The translations under genes were made by a program, and so were the position numbers. Below the pieces are notes generated by a model. It was not told the DNA's origin. It worked only from the letters and a program-made list of their open reading frames with translations, and searched no databases. Below are positions 7,207 to 14,832 of a stretch of 26,431 bases of DNA, piece after piece (within the stretch, counting starts at the first letter, position 1; each line of letters begins with the position of its first letter). The stretch comes from CAZVAR01 sp964625225 (lineage in GTDB: Bacteria > Pseudomonadota > Alphaproteobacteria > JAJUGE01), in the NCBI GenBank assembly GCA_964625225.1, contig CAZVAR010000036.1, forward strand, positions 1 to 26,431, given 5' to 3'.

Positions 7207-7589
7207 TCTCGGTCTTCTGGCCGCCGCGGCCGGGTGGGGATTGCCGGGCATTTTAACCGCCCGTTAGGTCGGGCGTCGTTTCATTCCGGTAGGCGGTGTG
7301 GCAGCCGCTCCGAAAGGCGGTCGCGCCGCCCAGCCCGGGCAGGGCGGGCACGCCGGGCTCTGATCGCGCCGATCTCGCGGTTCGGTCTTCGACGACGATT
7401 GGGAGCTGCGGGGGATCGTTCGCGCCGTTCCGCAGGCGGTCGACATGTCGAACCCTGTCGGGGGTGCGACGTGCGGCTCCTTCGCCATGTGCCGGGAATG
7501 GCGGCGTCGATGCCGGAACACGGCTGGGATCCGGCAGCGACCGCGTTTGCTGCCGGCCGGAAGAGCCGGCGAAGTGAAGGGAAGTCGTG
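7207..7589. other. Intergenic region, no gene supported
   Basis: This 383-bp stretch starts with a terminator-like hairpin (7258-7275). The rest is GC-rich and holds only open frames of basic, low-complexity composition. A GAAGGGAAG at about 7576-7584 serves as ribosome-binding site for the following Hpt gene. I see no RNA gene or clear promoter. Confidence 0.4.
7258..7285 (+). terminator. Rho-independent terminator-like hairpin after the ABM gene
   Basis: CGCCCG (7258-7263) pairs perfectly with CGGGCG (7270-7275) around a TTAGGT loop, followed by the T-rich TCGTTTCATT. It is 52 bp after the stop of the ABM gene. The T-run is interrupted, so termination strength is uncertain. Confidence 0.5.
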
Positions 7590-8069
7590 ATGACGGACAG
7601 AAAGTCCGAAGCAGGCCGGGACGGCGAGTTCAATCCCGCCCCGGTGGACGAATTCGCCTTCGAGCCGACGGCCCTCGAGCGCGCCAATGCGGCGATCGCT
7701 CGCCTGAAGGAAGCTTATGCCGAGGAGTGGGCGCCGGCGGCCATCGCGGAGATGTACGAGGCGCTCGTGGCGGCGCGGCGCGACCGTCTGGCGCGGCGAA
7801 GCAATTTCGATCGCATCTATCGCCTCGCCCATGACATGAAGGGTCAAGGCGGGACCTTCGGCTTCCCGCTGCTGACCGAGCTCGGCGAGTCGCTCTGCCG
7901 GCTCACGGCAGGCCGCGAGGATGCGGGTGACGGGGAGTTCGCGCTGGTGCGGGCGCATATCGACGCGGCGCGAACGATTGTGATCGAGCGTATCGACGGC
8001 GACGGGGGCGAAGCCGGCCGGAAGCTGCTCGCGGAGCTGCGTCATCTCATGCGGGCGCATCTGCATTAG
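7590..8069 (+). CDS. Stand-alone Hpt (histidine phosphotransfer) domain protein
   Basis: The 159-aa protein contains one Hpt-like helical bundle. The key segment is YRLAHDMKGQGGTFGFPLLTELGESLCRL (about residues 73-101), where the histidine of AHDMKG aligns with the phosphoryl-accepting His of Hpt domains and the glycine-rich turn follows. It has no kinase or receiver domain, so it probably shuttles phosphoryl groups between separately encoded receivers. The N-terminal about 25 residues look disordered. ATG 7590 directly follows an in-frame GTG (7587), and either could start. It is encoded 86 bp before selA on the same strand but has no evident role in selenium metabolism. Its partners are not in the window, unless the histidine kinase at 11756-13039 feeds the same relay. 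Confidence 0.75.
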   Translation: MTDRKSEAGRDGEFNPAPVDEFAFEPTALERANAAIARLKEAYAEEWAPAAIAEMYEALVAARRDRLARRSNFDRIYRLAHDMKGQGGTFGFPLLTELGESLCRLTAGREDAGDGEFALVRAHIDAARTIVIERIDGDGGEAGRKLLAELRHLMRAHLH

Positions 8070-8154
8070 CGTCCCGTCGGCGGCGTCCGCCGCGTTGACC
8101 GGCCGTAGGCCGCCGGCCTAGGCTCCGCGCCATGGGCGTGCATTCGGCCGGCAC

Positions 8155-9570
8155 ATGACGTTCCCGACCCAGACGATACGCGCCGCGATTCCTTCGGTGG
8201 ATCGGATTCTGCGGCTTCCCGCGCTGGAGCCGGCGATGGCGACCTATGGCCGGGCGGCGGTCACGGAGGCCGTGCGCGCCGCGCTCGCTGCATTGCGACG
8301 CACACTCGACCGGCCCGGCGACCCCGCTACGATCGCCTCCGAGGCGATCATCGTCGATTCGGTTCTCCGCCACCTCGACGCCATGGCGCAGCCGTCGCTG
8401 CGTCGCGTCTTCAATCTGACCGGAACGGTGCTCCACACCAATCTCGGCCGCGCGCCGCTGCCGCCGGAAGCGGTCACGGCGATGTGCGAGGCGGCCGGAG
8501 CGTGCAACCTCGAATACGACCTCGCGCGTGGCGTCCGCGGTGACCGCGACAGACACGTGGAGGAGCGGCTGTGCCGGCTGACCGGTGCCGAGGCGGCGAC
8601 GGTCGTGAACAACAATGCCGCGGCCGTGGTGCTGGTTCTGAACACGCTCGCCCTGCGCAAGGAGGTCCCGGTCTCCCGCGGCGAGCTGATCGAGATCGGC
8701 GGCGCCTTCCGGGTTCCCGATATCATGGCGCGTGCCGGCTGTCGCCTGCGCGAGGTCGGCACGACCAACCGGACTCATCCGCACGACTTCGAGGCCGCCA
8801 TCGGCCCGCGGACTGCGCTGCTGATGAAGGTTCACACGAGCAATTACGCGATTCACGGATTCACGTCGGCGGTGCCGGACGCGACGATGGCTGCGCTCGC
8901 GCATGCCCGCCACTTCCCCTACGTCGTCGATCTGGGGAGCGGTCAGCTCGTCGATCTGCGCCGATGGGGACTGCCGCACGAGCCGACGCCGGCGGAGGCG
9001 CTGGCGGCCGGAGCCGACCTGGTAACGTTCAGTGGCGACAAACTGCTCGGCGGTCCCCAGGCCGGTCTGATCGTCGGCCGTGCCGATCTGGTGGCGCGCA
9101 TTAAGCGGAACCCGCTCAAGCGCGCGATGCGGCTCGACAAGGTCAGCCTTGCGGCGCTGGACGCGGTCCTTCGCATCTACGCGGATCCGGACCGTTTGGC
9201 GGAGCGGCTGCCGACGTTGCGACTGCTGACCCGATCCGCGGACGACATCCGGGCTGCGGCCGAGCGGCTGCGCCAACCGGTCGCTGCGGCTCTCGGGGGC
9301 GGGACGACGGTCGAAATTGTCGCCTGTTTCAGCCAGATCGGAAGCGGCTCCCTGCCGGTCGACCGGCTGCCCAGCGCGGCGCTCGCGATCCGGCCGGCAC
9401 GGGTGCGGACCGGTCGCGGCGCGGCCGTCCAGGCGCTGGCTGCTGCGTTCCGGCGTCTCCCGGTGCCGGTGATCGGACGGATCGAGCGGGGCGCGCTGAC
9501 GCTTGACCTGCGCTGCCTCGATGACGAGGAGAGCTTTCTCGGCCAACTCCGGCACCTCAGCTTGCCATGA
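8155..9570 (+). CDS. selA: L-seryl-tRNA(Sec) selenium transferase
   Basis: The 471-aa PLP enzyme converts seryl-tRNA(Sec) to selenocysteinyl-tRNA(Sec) using selenophosphate. Length and motifs are typical: SVDRILRLPALEP at the N terminus, RRVFNLTGTVLHTNLGRAPLP, AATVVNNNAAAVVLVLNTLA, and the PLP-binding VTFSGDKLLGGPQAGLIVGR with the Schiff-base lysine at about residue 296 (E. coli Lys295). The reading frame is intact. The stop overlaps selB as ATGA, so the two are translationally coupled, and the tRNA(Sec) gene follows. The gene is convincing evidence that this organism makes selenoproteins. Confidence 0.97.
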   Translation: MTFPTQTIRAAIPSVDRILRLPALEPAMATYGRAAVTEAVRAALAALRRTLDRPGDPATIASEAIIVDSVLRHLDAMAQPSLRRVFNLTGTVLHTNLGRAPLPPEAVTAMCEAAGACNLEYDLARGVRGDRDRHVEERLCRLTGAEAATVVNNNAAAVVLVLNTLALRKEVPVSRGELIEIGGAFRVPDIMARAGCRLREVGTTNRTHPHDFEAAIGPRTALLMKVHTSNYAIHGFTSAVPDATMAALAHARHFPYVVDLGSGQLVDLRRWGLPHEPTPAEALAAGADLVTFSGDKLLGGPQAGLIVGRADLVARIKRNPLKRAMRLDKVSLAALDAVLRIYADPDRLAERLPTLRLLTRSADDIRAAAERLRQPVAAALGGGTTVEIVACFSQIGSGSLPVDRLPSAALAIRPARVRTGRGAAVQALAAAFRRLPVPVIGRIERGALTLDLRCLDDEESFLGQLRHLSLP

Positions 9571-11513
9571 TCGTCGCCACCGCCGGCCATATCGACCACG
9601 GCAAGACCGCCTTGGTCCGGGCGCTGACCGGAATCGATACCGATCGCCTGCCCGAGGAGAAGCGGCGCGGGATGACGGTCGATCTCGGGTTCGCCTATGT
9701 CCCGCTACGGGACGGCTCGGTTCTCGGCTTCGTCGACGTCCCCGGCCACGAGCGGCTGATCCGCAACATGCTGGCGGGGGTCGGCGGCATCGATGTTCCG
9801 CTCCTCGTGGTCGCCGCGGACGACGGCCCGATGCCGCAGACCTGCGAGCATCTCGCGATTCTCGATCTGCTGCTCGGCGGCGGAGGTCCGGCCGAACCAG
9901 GCCGGCAAGGTGCGATCGTCGTCACCAAGGTCGACCGCGTATCGCGCGAGCGTCGGAAGGCCGTGACGGAGGAGATCGTCTCGCTCGTCGCCGGAACGGT
10001 CCTGGCGGGGGCACCGGTCTTTGCGGTGTCGAGTGTCACCGGCGAGGGCATTCCGGCGCTGCGCGAGCATCTGCAGAGGATGGCGCGCCGGTTTCACTCG
10101 CGGGCTGTCCACGGTCATTTCCGGCTCGCCGTGGACCGCTGCTTTACGCTCCATGGGACCGGCATCGTCGTGACCGGAACCGCGTTTGCAGGGTCGGTCA
10201 AGGTGGGCGACCGCCTCCTCCTTTCGCCGATGGGATTGCCGGTCCGGGTTCGGAGCCTGCACGCGCAGAACCGCCCGACCCATGCCGCCGCTGCGGGCCA
10301 GCGCTGCGCGTTGAATCTCGTCGGGACCGACCTGAAGAAGGAACTCGTGCATCGCGGCGACTGGATTCTCGACGAGGCGATCCATGCGCCGACGCGGCGC
10401 CTCGACGTACGGATCCGGCTCCTCCGGGCCGAAGGTGCCGGTCTGCGCGATCGGGCGCCGGTGCACGTGCATCTGGGCGCCGCAGACGTTACCGGCCGGG
10501 TCGCGCTTCTCGAAGGCCGGGTCCTCGAGCCCGGCCGGACCGGCCTCGCCCGGATCCTCCTCGACGAGACGATCGGAGCGCTGCGCGGGGACCGATTGGT
10601 GCTGCGCGACCAGTCGGCGCAGAGGACGCTCGGCGGTGGCTATGTCGTCGACCCATTCCCGCCGGAGCGCGGGCGGCGCCGACCGCAGCGGCTTGCTCTC
10701 CTGACTGGGCTCGATGCCCCCGATGCCGCCGCGGCCCTGGCAGCCGGCGCGACGGCGGCGCCCGAAGGGATCGATCTCGCGGCCTTCGCAAGGGCCTGGA
10801 ACCTGACTCCGGCCGAGCAGGGGGCGCTATGGCGGCGCGTGCCGATGGTGCGCCTCGGCGAGCCGGCGGTGCGGGCCCTCTCCGAGGCTCGTTGGCGCGC
10901 GCTACGCGGGATCATCCTGACGACGCTCGGGGATTGGCATGCGCGGCACCCGGAGTCGATCGGGCCGGACACGGATCGGCTGCGGCGCAGTCTGCCGGAG
11001 CGGATGTCGGCCGAGCTCTTTCGGGATGCCGTCGCGGAACTGCTGCGAGCGGGAGAGGTGGTCCGCGAGGCCGGTAGCCTGCGCCTGCCCGGCCATCGCG
11101 TGGCGATGAGCAGCCGGGACGCAGCCCTTTGGGCGCGGGTACAGCCGATGCTCGAGGCCGGTGGCCTGCGCCCGCCGCGGGTCAGGGAAATCGCCGAGCG
11201 GCTTGGCATCGGGCCGGAGGATGCCGAGGAACTGCTGCGCCGCGTGGCCCGCTTCGGCCTTCTGTTCCGGGTGGCCGACAACCGGTTCTTTCTGCCATCC
11301 ACGCTCTACGAGCTGGCCCGGATTGCAGAAGCCCTCGCGGCCGTGTCGCCGGACGGCTGCTTCACGGCGGCGGCCTACAAGGACCGTTCCGGGATAGGTC
11401 GCAACCTCACGATCGAGTTGCTGGAGTTCTTCGATCAGCGCGGCTTCACGCGGCGCGAAGGCGAGGGCCGCCGTATCCTACGGCCAGCGGCCGAGGCGTT
11501 CGCCCGGCCTTGA
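9567..11513 (+). CDS. selB: Selenocysteine-specific elongation factor SelB
   Basis: The 648-aa factor delivers Sec-tRNA(Sec) to UGA codons marked by a downstream SECIS hairpin. The GTPase domain is clear: GHIDHGKT (residues 7-14, G1), RRGMTVDLGFAY (switch I), DVPGHE (G3) and VTKVD (G4). EF-Tu-like beta barrels follow (FTLHGTGIVVTGTAFAGSVKVGD). The C-terminal third comprises winged-helix repeats that read the SECIS RNA, ending in FTAAAYKDRSGIGRNLTIELLEFFDQRGFTRREGEGRRIL, which is highly characteristic of the last winged helix. It is slightly longer than E. coli SelB (614 aa). It starts within the selA stop and lies 111 bp before selC. Confidence 0.97.
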   Translation: MIVATAGHIDHGKTALVRALTGIDTDRLPEEKRRGMTVDLGFAYVPLRDGSVLGFVDVPGHERLIRNMLAGVGGIDVPLLVVAADDGPMPQTCEHLAILDLLLGGGGPAEPGRQGAIVVTKVDRVSRERRKAVTEEIVSLVAGTVLAGAPVFAVSSVTGEGIPALREHLQRMARRFHSRAVHGHFRLAVDRCFTLHGTGIVVTGTAFAGSVKVGDRLLLSPMGLPVRVRSLHAQNRPTHAAAAGQRCALNLVGTDLKKELVHRGDWILDEAIHAPTRRLDVRIRLLRAEGAGLRDRAPVHVHLGAADVTGRVALLEGRVLEPGRTGLARILLDETIGALRGDRLVLRDQSAQRTLGGGYVVDPFPPERGRRRPQRLALLTGLDAPDAAAALAAGATAAPEGIDLAAFARAWNLTPAEQGALWRRVPMVRLGEPAVRALSEARWRALRGIILTTLGDWHARHPESIGPDTDRLRRSLPERMSAELFRDAVAELLRAGEVVREAGSLRLPGHRVAMSSRDAALWARVQPMLEAGGLRPPRVREIAERLGIGPEDAEELLRRVARFGLLFRVADNRFFLPSTLYELARIAEALAAVSPDGCFTAAAYKDRSGIGRNLTIELLEFFDQRGFTRREGEGRRILRPAAEAFARP

Positions 11514-11624
11514 CGCCGGTACGGAGTGCCGGCCGCTTCCCGCACACCCTGCACCGACCGCGTCGCGGCAGGACGGAACCGGCCGCCTGTTGCCTTCGGT
11601 CTCGGCTTGGAGAATCCTGCCCCC

Positions 11625-11721
11625 GGAAGGGAATCGCCGCCCGGTGGGGCGCACGGTCTTCAAAACCGATGAGATGCCGCCTCCGGCATCTGGTGGGTTC
11701 GACTCCCACTCCCTTCCGCCA
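11625..11721 (+). tRNA. selC: tRNA-Sec (anticodon UCA)
   Basis: The gene spans 97 nt including an encoded GCCA end. An 8-bp acceptor stem forms between GGAAGGGA (11625-11632) and TCCCTTCC (ending 11717). The T arm GTGGG-TTCGACT-CCCAC follows directly, giving the 8+5 bp coaxial helix of bacterial tRNA(Sec). The anticodon loop CTTCAAA (11658-11664) carries TCA at 11660-11662, which reads UGA. The long variable arm has a 7-bp stem GATGCCG/CGGCATC. The D arm is the extended, GC-rich type (CGCCCGGTGGGGCG). It lies directly after selB on the same strand. Confidence 0.97.
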
Positions 11722-11755
11722 GCCGGCGGCCCCCGGAACCGATCGCGCCGGGTCC

Positions 11756-13039
11756 CTACCGAAGCTCGCCCGGAGGCGCCTCGTCCGGCCGAGCCGGGTC
11801 GGTCGCCGAGCCCGGCGGCAGCGGCACGGTTACGACGACGGTCGTCCCGTGCCCAGTGTCGACCCGCACCGTTCCGTCCATACGGGCCGCCATGTTCCGC
11901 ACGAGCGTCATGCCGAGCGAACGGTCCGGCCCGGATCGCTGCGGCTCGGCCGCGATGCCCGTGCCGCTGTCCGTCACCGAGATCTCGAGGGCCCGGTCCT
12001 TGACCGCCGCCGTCACCCGGATCCGTCCCGGCCCATCGCCGGGGAACGCATGCTTGTACGCATTGGTGACAAGCTCGTTGACGATCAGGCCGAGATTGAT
12101 CGCCGTATCCAGCGGCAACTCCAGCTCACACAGCTCGCAGGTCAGCCTGATCTGCCGTCCCGGCTCTTCGAGGAATGCCGCGAGATGTCGGCACAAGTCC
12201 CGGACATAGTCCCGTAGACCGAGCCGAGCGAGGTTGGCACCCTGGTATAGCTTATCGTGGATCAGACTGAGGGATCGGATCCGACCGGCGAGGCTATTGA
12301 GTTCCCGCTTCGCCTCGGGGCTGCCGCTGCGGGAGACCTGCAAGCTGATCAGGCTGCCGATGATCTGCAGATTGTTCTTGACGCGGTGATGGACCTCGCG
12401 GATCAGCACGTCCTTCTCGGAGACGGCGGCGGCGAGCGCTTCGGTGGCCGCCTGCAGATCGCGGTTGACCTTGACCAGCTCCTCCTCGCGTTCGCGCAGC
12501 CGCTGGAGGCTCGCCAGGAGCTCCCGGTTCTGCTGCTGCACCTCGGCGACCGGGTCGGTCGCGCGCAGCCGCTCGAGATACGCGGCGGCGCGCTGGCCCC
12601 GGTGGCGGAGGTCGGCCTCCGTGAGTCCTACATCGCCGTTCGGGAGGAACTTCGCCATCGTCACCGTCGTACCGGACGGTGTGGAGGCGATCTCGAAGGC
12701 GTCCATCAGCCGCCGCGCGCCGGTGATGCCGAGCCCGAGGCCGGTCTTGGACCGGAAGCGGCCGGCGAGGACCGCATCCAGCCCCTCGATGCCGGGACCG
12801 GCATCGAGAATCCGGATCACCAGTCCCGGGCGGCGGCCGGTGGCATCGATCTCGAACTCGATTCGTCCCCGCTTCGCATAGGCCACGGCGTTCCGGGCGA
12901 TCTCGGAAGCCGCCGTGGCGATCCGGGTCTGGTCCTGTGCCGAGAATCCGAGCCCGGCAGCGACGGCGCGAGTCCACTGCCGGGCATGGACGACATCCTC
13001 GTCCCGGGTGAGGGCGGCACGGAAGACGGCCAGCTTCAT
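11756..13039 (-). CDS. HisKA_2/HWE-type histidine kinase with N-terminal RsbT/RsbW-like ATPase domain
   Basis: The 427-aa protein joins two ATPase modules. Residues about 1-130 are an anti-sigma-type HATPase: N-box SEIARNAVAYA (45-55), G1 DAGPGI (79-84), G2 KTGLGLGITGARRL (98-111). A coiled-coil-like stretch follows (about 165-210, QQQNRELLASLQRLREREEEL). Then comes a full HisKA_2 kinase: EVHHRVKNNLQ with likely phosphoacceptor His218, N-box NELVTNAYKH, G1 DSGTGI and G2 SLGMTLVRNMAARM. There is no membrane segment. ATG 13039 makes an ATGA overlap with the upstream phosphatase gene. As the last gene of a stressosome operon without a sigma factor, it is the probable output, controlling an unknown response regulator. 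No receiver is encoded in the window. Confidence 0.88.
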   Translation of the reverse strand: MKLAVFRAALTRDEDVVHARQWTRAVAAGLGFSAQDQTRIATAASEIARNAVAYAKRGRIEFEIDATGRRPGLVIRILDAGPGIEGLDAVLAGRFRSKTGLGLGITGARRLMDAFEIASTPSGTTVTMAKFLPNGDVGLTEADLRHRGQRAAAYLERLRATDPVAEVQQQNRELLASLQRLREREEELVKVNRDLQAATEALAAAVSEKDVLIREVHHRVKNNLQIIGSLISLQVSRSGSPEAKRELNSLAGRIRSLSLIHDKLYQGANLARLGLRDYVRDLCRHLAAFLEEPGRQIRLTCELCELELPLDTAINLGLIVNELVTNAYKHAFPGDGPGRIRVTAAVKDRALEISVTDSGTGIAAEPQRSGPDRSLGMTLVRNMAARMDGTVRVDTGHGTTVVVTVPLPPGSATDPARPDEAPPGELR

Positions 13040-14034
13040 GGCATGTCGCACCGCGCGACGACGACCACGCAATCGTCGCGGATCCGGCGGTAGTCACGGT
13101 ACAGCGTGGCGGCGATGGTCAGCGGGTCGCGCGTCAGCAGACCGCGATACCGGCCCGGATCCCAGCGACTGGCGAGCCCGTCGCTCGCGAAAACGGCGAC
13201 CAGCTCACCTCGGAACGGGTAGTCGATGACCTTGGCCGGCCGGCCGCCACGCCCAACTATCCCTTCGGTCGAAAGCGTCCGTTGCTGTCCCGACGAGGAG
13301 CGGAGCCAGCCGGCGATGTTGCCGACGCCCGAAAAATGCAGCAGCCCGGCGCCGGGGTCGATCAGGGCAAGCGCAAGCGCCGCACCTCGCGTATCGCGGA
13401 GCGCCTGATCGAGATCGGTCATCCACGCGGAGAGATCGTCGCCCTCCAGCCACGCGAACCGCTCCTCCGCCCGTCGCGCCACCGTGGCCGCGCGGGCCCC
13501 GTGACCGAGTCCGTCGCAGATCATCAGGGCGAGCCGTCGGCCGAACCGGCGCATCGCCCAGCCGTCGCCGCCTTCGGCTTGTCCGCTCGCTGGGACGATC
13601 AGGCCCTCGGCCCAGACCTCCGTCGGCGGCCCGCAGGCGAGGCGACGGGCGGTCACGGACGCGACGAGAACGGTTCCCTCGTCCGGCACGGAGTACAGGT
13701 CGAACCGGTCCGACTGCCGGCGGATTCCGCCCAGCCCGGTCCCGGCGCTGCCCGAGGTCGAGAAGCCGTCCGTCAAGCATTGCGGGACGTTCGCCATGCC
13801 GGGGCCGCGGTCGAGGGCGACGAGGTCCATGCCGGCCCCGGCGTCGGCGAGCCGCATCCCCAGCAGGATTTCGCCCTCGCCCGCATGCTTCAGCAGGTTG
13901 GTCGCCGCCTCGGTCGCGATCAGGCCGGCCCGGGCCGCATCGAGTTCCGACAGGCCGGATCGCGATGCGACCTCGAGTGCACGCCAGCGTGCCTCGGCGA
14001 CCTGGCTTCGCTCCCGAACCTCCACGGAGATCAC
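13036..14034 (-). CDS. RsbT-like ATPase fused to SpoIIE/RsbX-type PP2C phosphatase
   Basis: The 332-aa protein has an N-terminal HATPase (about 1-130) with N-box TEAATNLLKHA (41-51), G1 DRGPGMAN (75-82) and G2 GSAGTGLGGIRR (95-106). A PP2C-like phosphatase follows (about 155-332) with MICDGLGHGARAA (metal-ligand Asp174-Gly175), FSGVGNIAGWL and VFASDGLASRW. This fusion is the usual partner of RsbRST modules outside Bacillus. The phosphatase is expected to act like RsbX, dephosphorylating RsbS and RsbR to reset the stressosome. GTG 14034 (VISVEVRERS) overlaps the rsbT stop as GTGA; the frame runs to 14109 but would overlap rsbT more deeply. Neighbour overlaps imply coupled translation. Confidence 0.88.
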   Translation of the reverse strand: MISVEVRERSQVAEARWRALEVASRSGLSELDAARAGLIATEAATNLLKHAGEGEILLGMRLADAGAGMDLVALDRGPGMANVPQCLTDGFSTSGSAGTGLGGIRRQSDRFDLYSVPDEGTVLVASVTARRLACGPPTEVWAEGLIVPASGQAEGGDGWAMRRFGRRLALMICDGLGHGARAATVARRAEERFAWLEGDDLSAWMTDLDQALRDTRGAALALALIDPGAGLLHFSGVGNIAGWLRSSSGQQRTLSTEGIVGRGGRPAKVIDYPFRGELVAVFASDGLASRWDPGRYRGLLTRDPLTIAATLYRDYRRIRDDCVVVVARCDMP

Positions 14035-14420
14035 GGCTTCCGCACCCAGCTCACGATCCGTACCCGCGTGCCGACCCCGACTCCCGAATCGATCGCGAAC
14101 TCGTCGCACAGTCGCTTTGCCCCGCCGAGCCCCAGCCCGAGGCCATCGCCCGTGGTGAAGCCGTCGCGCAATGCAGCCTCGGTGTCCGGGATGCCCGGCC
14201 CCTGGTCCGAAAAGACGAGCACGATGCCGCTCCCGTGCCCCTGGCGCACGACCCGGACCTGCAGGCAGCCGCCCCCGCCATGCACCAGGGTGTTGCGGGC
14301 CAGTTCGCTGGCGGCCGTGACGAACCGGGTCTTGCGCAGGACCGTTGCGCCGATCCGGTTCATTGCGGCGCCGACCGCACGGCGGACGTGGGTCACGTCC
14401 TGCGGCACCCGTATCGGCAT
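14031..14420 (-). CDS. rsbT: Serine/threonine protein kinase RsbT (stressosome switch kinase)
   Basis: The 129-aa GHKL-type kinase has N-box TAASELARNTLVHGGGG (35-51), G1 FSDQGPGIPD (70-79) and a glycine-rich G2 lid GLGLGLGGAKRLCDEF (93-108), the RsbT pattern. In Bacillus, RsbT is held by RsbS in the stressosome. On stress it phosphorylates RsbS and RsbR and leaves to activate its partner. The start at 14420 is chosen because TGAGGAGCG sits 6-8 nt before this ATG; an upstream ATG at 14441 has no ribosome-binding site and would overlap rsbS. The stop overlaps the next gene. Confidence 0.9.
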   Translation of the reverse strand: MPIRVPQDVTHVRRAVGAAMNRIGATVLRKTRFVTAASELARNTLVHGGGGCLQVRVVRQGHGSGIVLVFSDQGPGIPDTEAALRDGFTTGDGLGLGLGGAKRLCDEFAIDSGVGVGTRVRIVSWVRKP

Positions 14421-14433
14421 GCAGCGCTCCTCA

Positions 14434-14832
14434 TCAGGCATGATCGGAGCCGCGCCCGTCGATCATGCGGCGGACCAGCTTCAGACCCCGATCGACATCG
14501 AGCGCCGTGCGCACGCCCTCGAGCGGCATGCCGAGCTCGACGAGCGTGATCGCCACCGCCGGGCGCATTCCGACCAGTACGGCCGACGAGCCGAGCACGC
14601 GAGCCGTCCGCGCGATGTTTCCGAGCATGCGACCGATGAAGGTGTCGACCACCTCCAGTGCGGAGATGTCGATCAGCACCCCGCGCGCGCCGGTGCGCGA
14701 GATTCGCTCGGTCAGCCGCTCCTGCAGCGCCATCACCATCCGGTCGTCGAGATCCTCCTCGATCGCGACCAGTAGGCAGTCACCCATCACGAAGATCTGC
14801 ACCTGCCCCGTGGGCGGGGCCGCTTCATCCAC
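14434..14832 (-). CDS. rsbS: RsbS, single-STAS-domain stressosome antagonist
   Basis: The 132-aa protein is one STAS domain: VQIFVMGDCLLVAIEEDLDD as the first strands, GVLIDISALEVVDTFIGRMLGNIA (about 51-74) as the conserved core, then LVGMRPAVAITLVELGM. In Bacillus RsbS the core carries the phosphorylated Ser59 in a V-D-S context; here the same position is threonine (Thr64, V-V-D-T-F). RsbS forms the scaffold of the stressosome with RsbR and sequesters RsbT. Start is GTG 14832 with GGAGAG upstream, overlapping the rsbR stop by 8 bp. The domain is slightly longer than usual at the C terminus. Confidence 0.9.
   Translation of the reverse strand: MDEAAPPTGQVQIFVMGDCLLVAIEEDLDDRMVMALQERLTERISRTGARGVLIDISALEVVDTFIGRMLGNIARTARVLGSSAVLVGMRPAVAITLVELGMPLEGVRTALDVDRGLKLVRRMIDGRGSDHA

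Noticed and set aside
7515..7547. GGAAC and CGTT before the Hpt gene as an EcfG promoter
   Set aside because: Spacing is 24 nt, too long for this promoter class.
7234..7590. 118-aa frame before the Hpt gene
   Set aside because: Very basic low-complexity translation that runs through the terminator-like hairpin.
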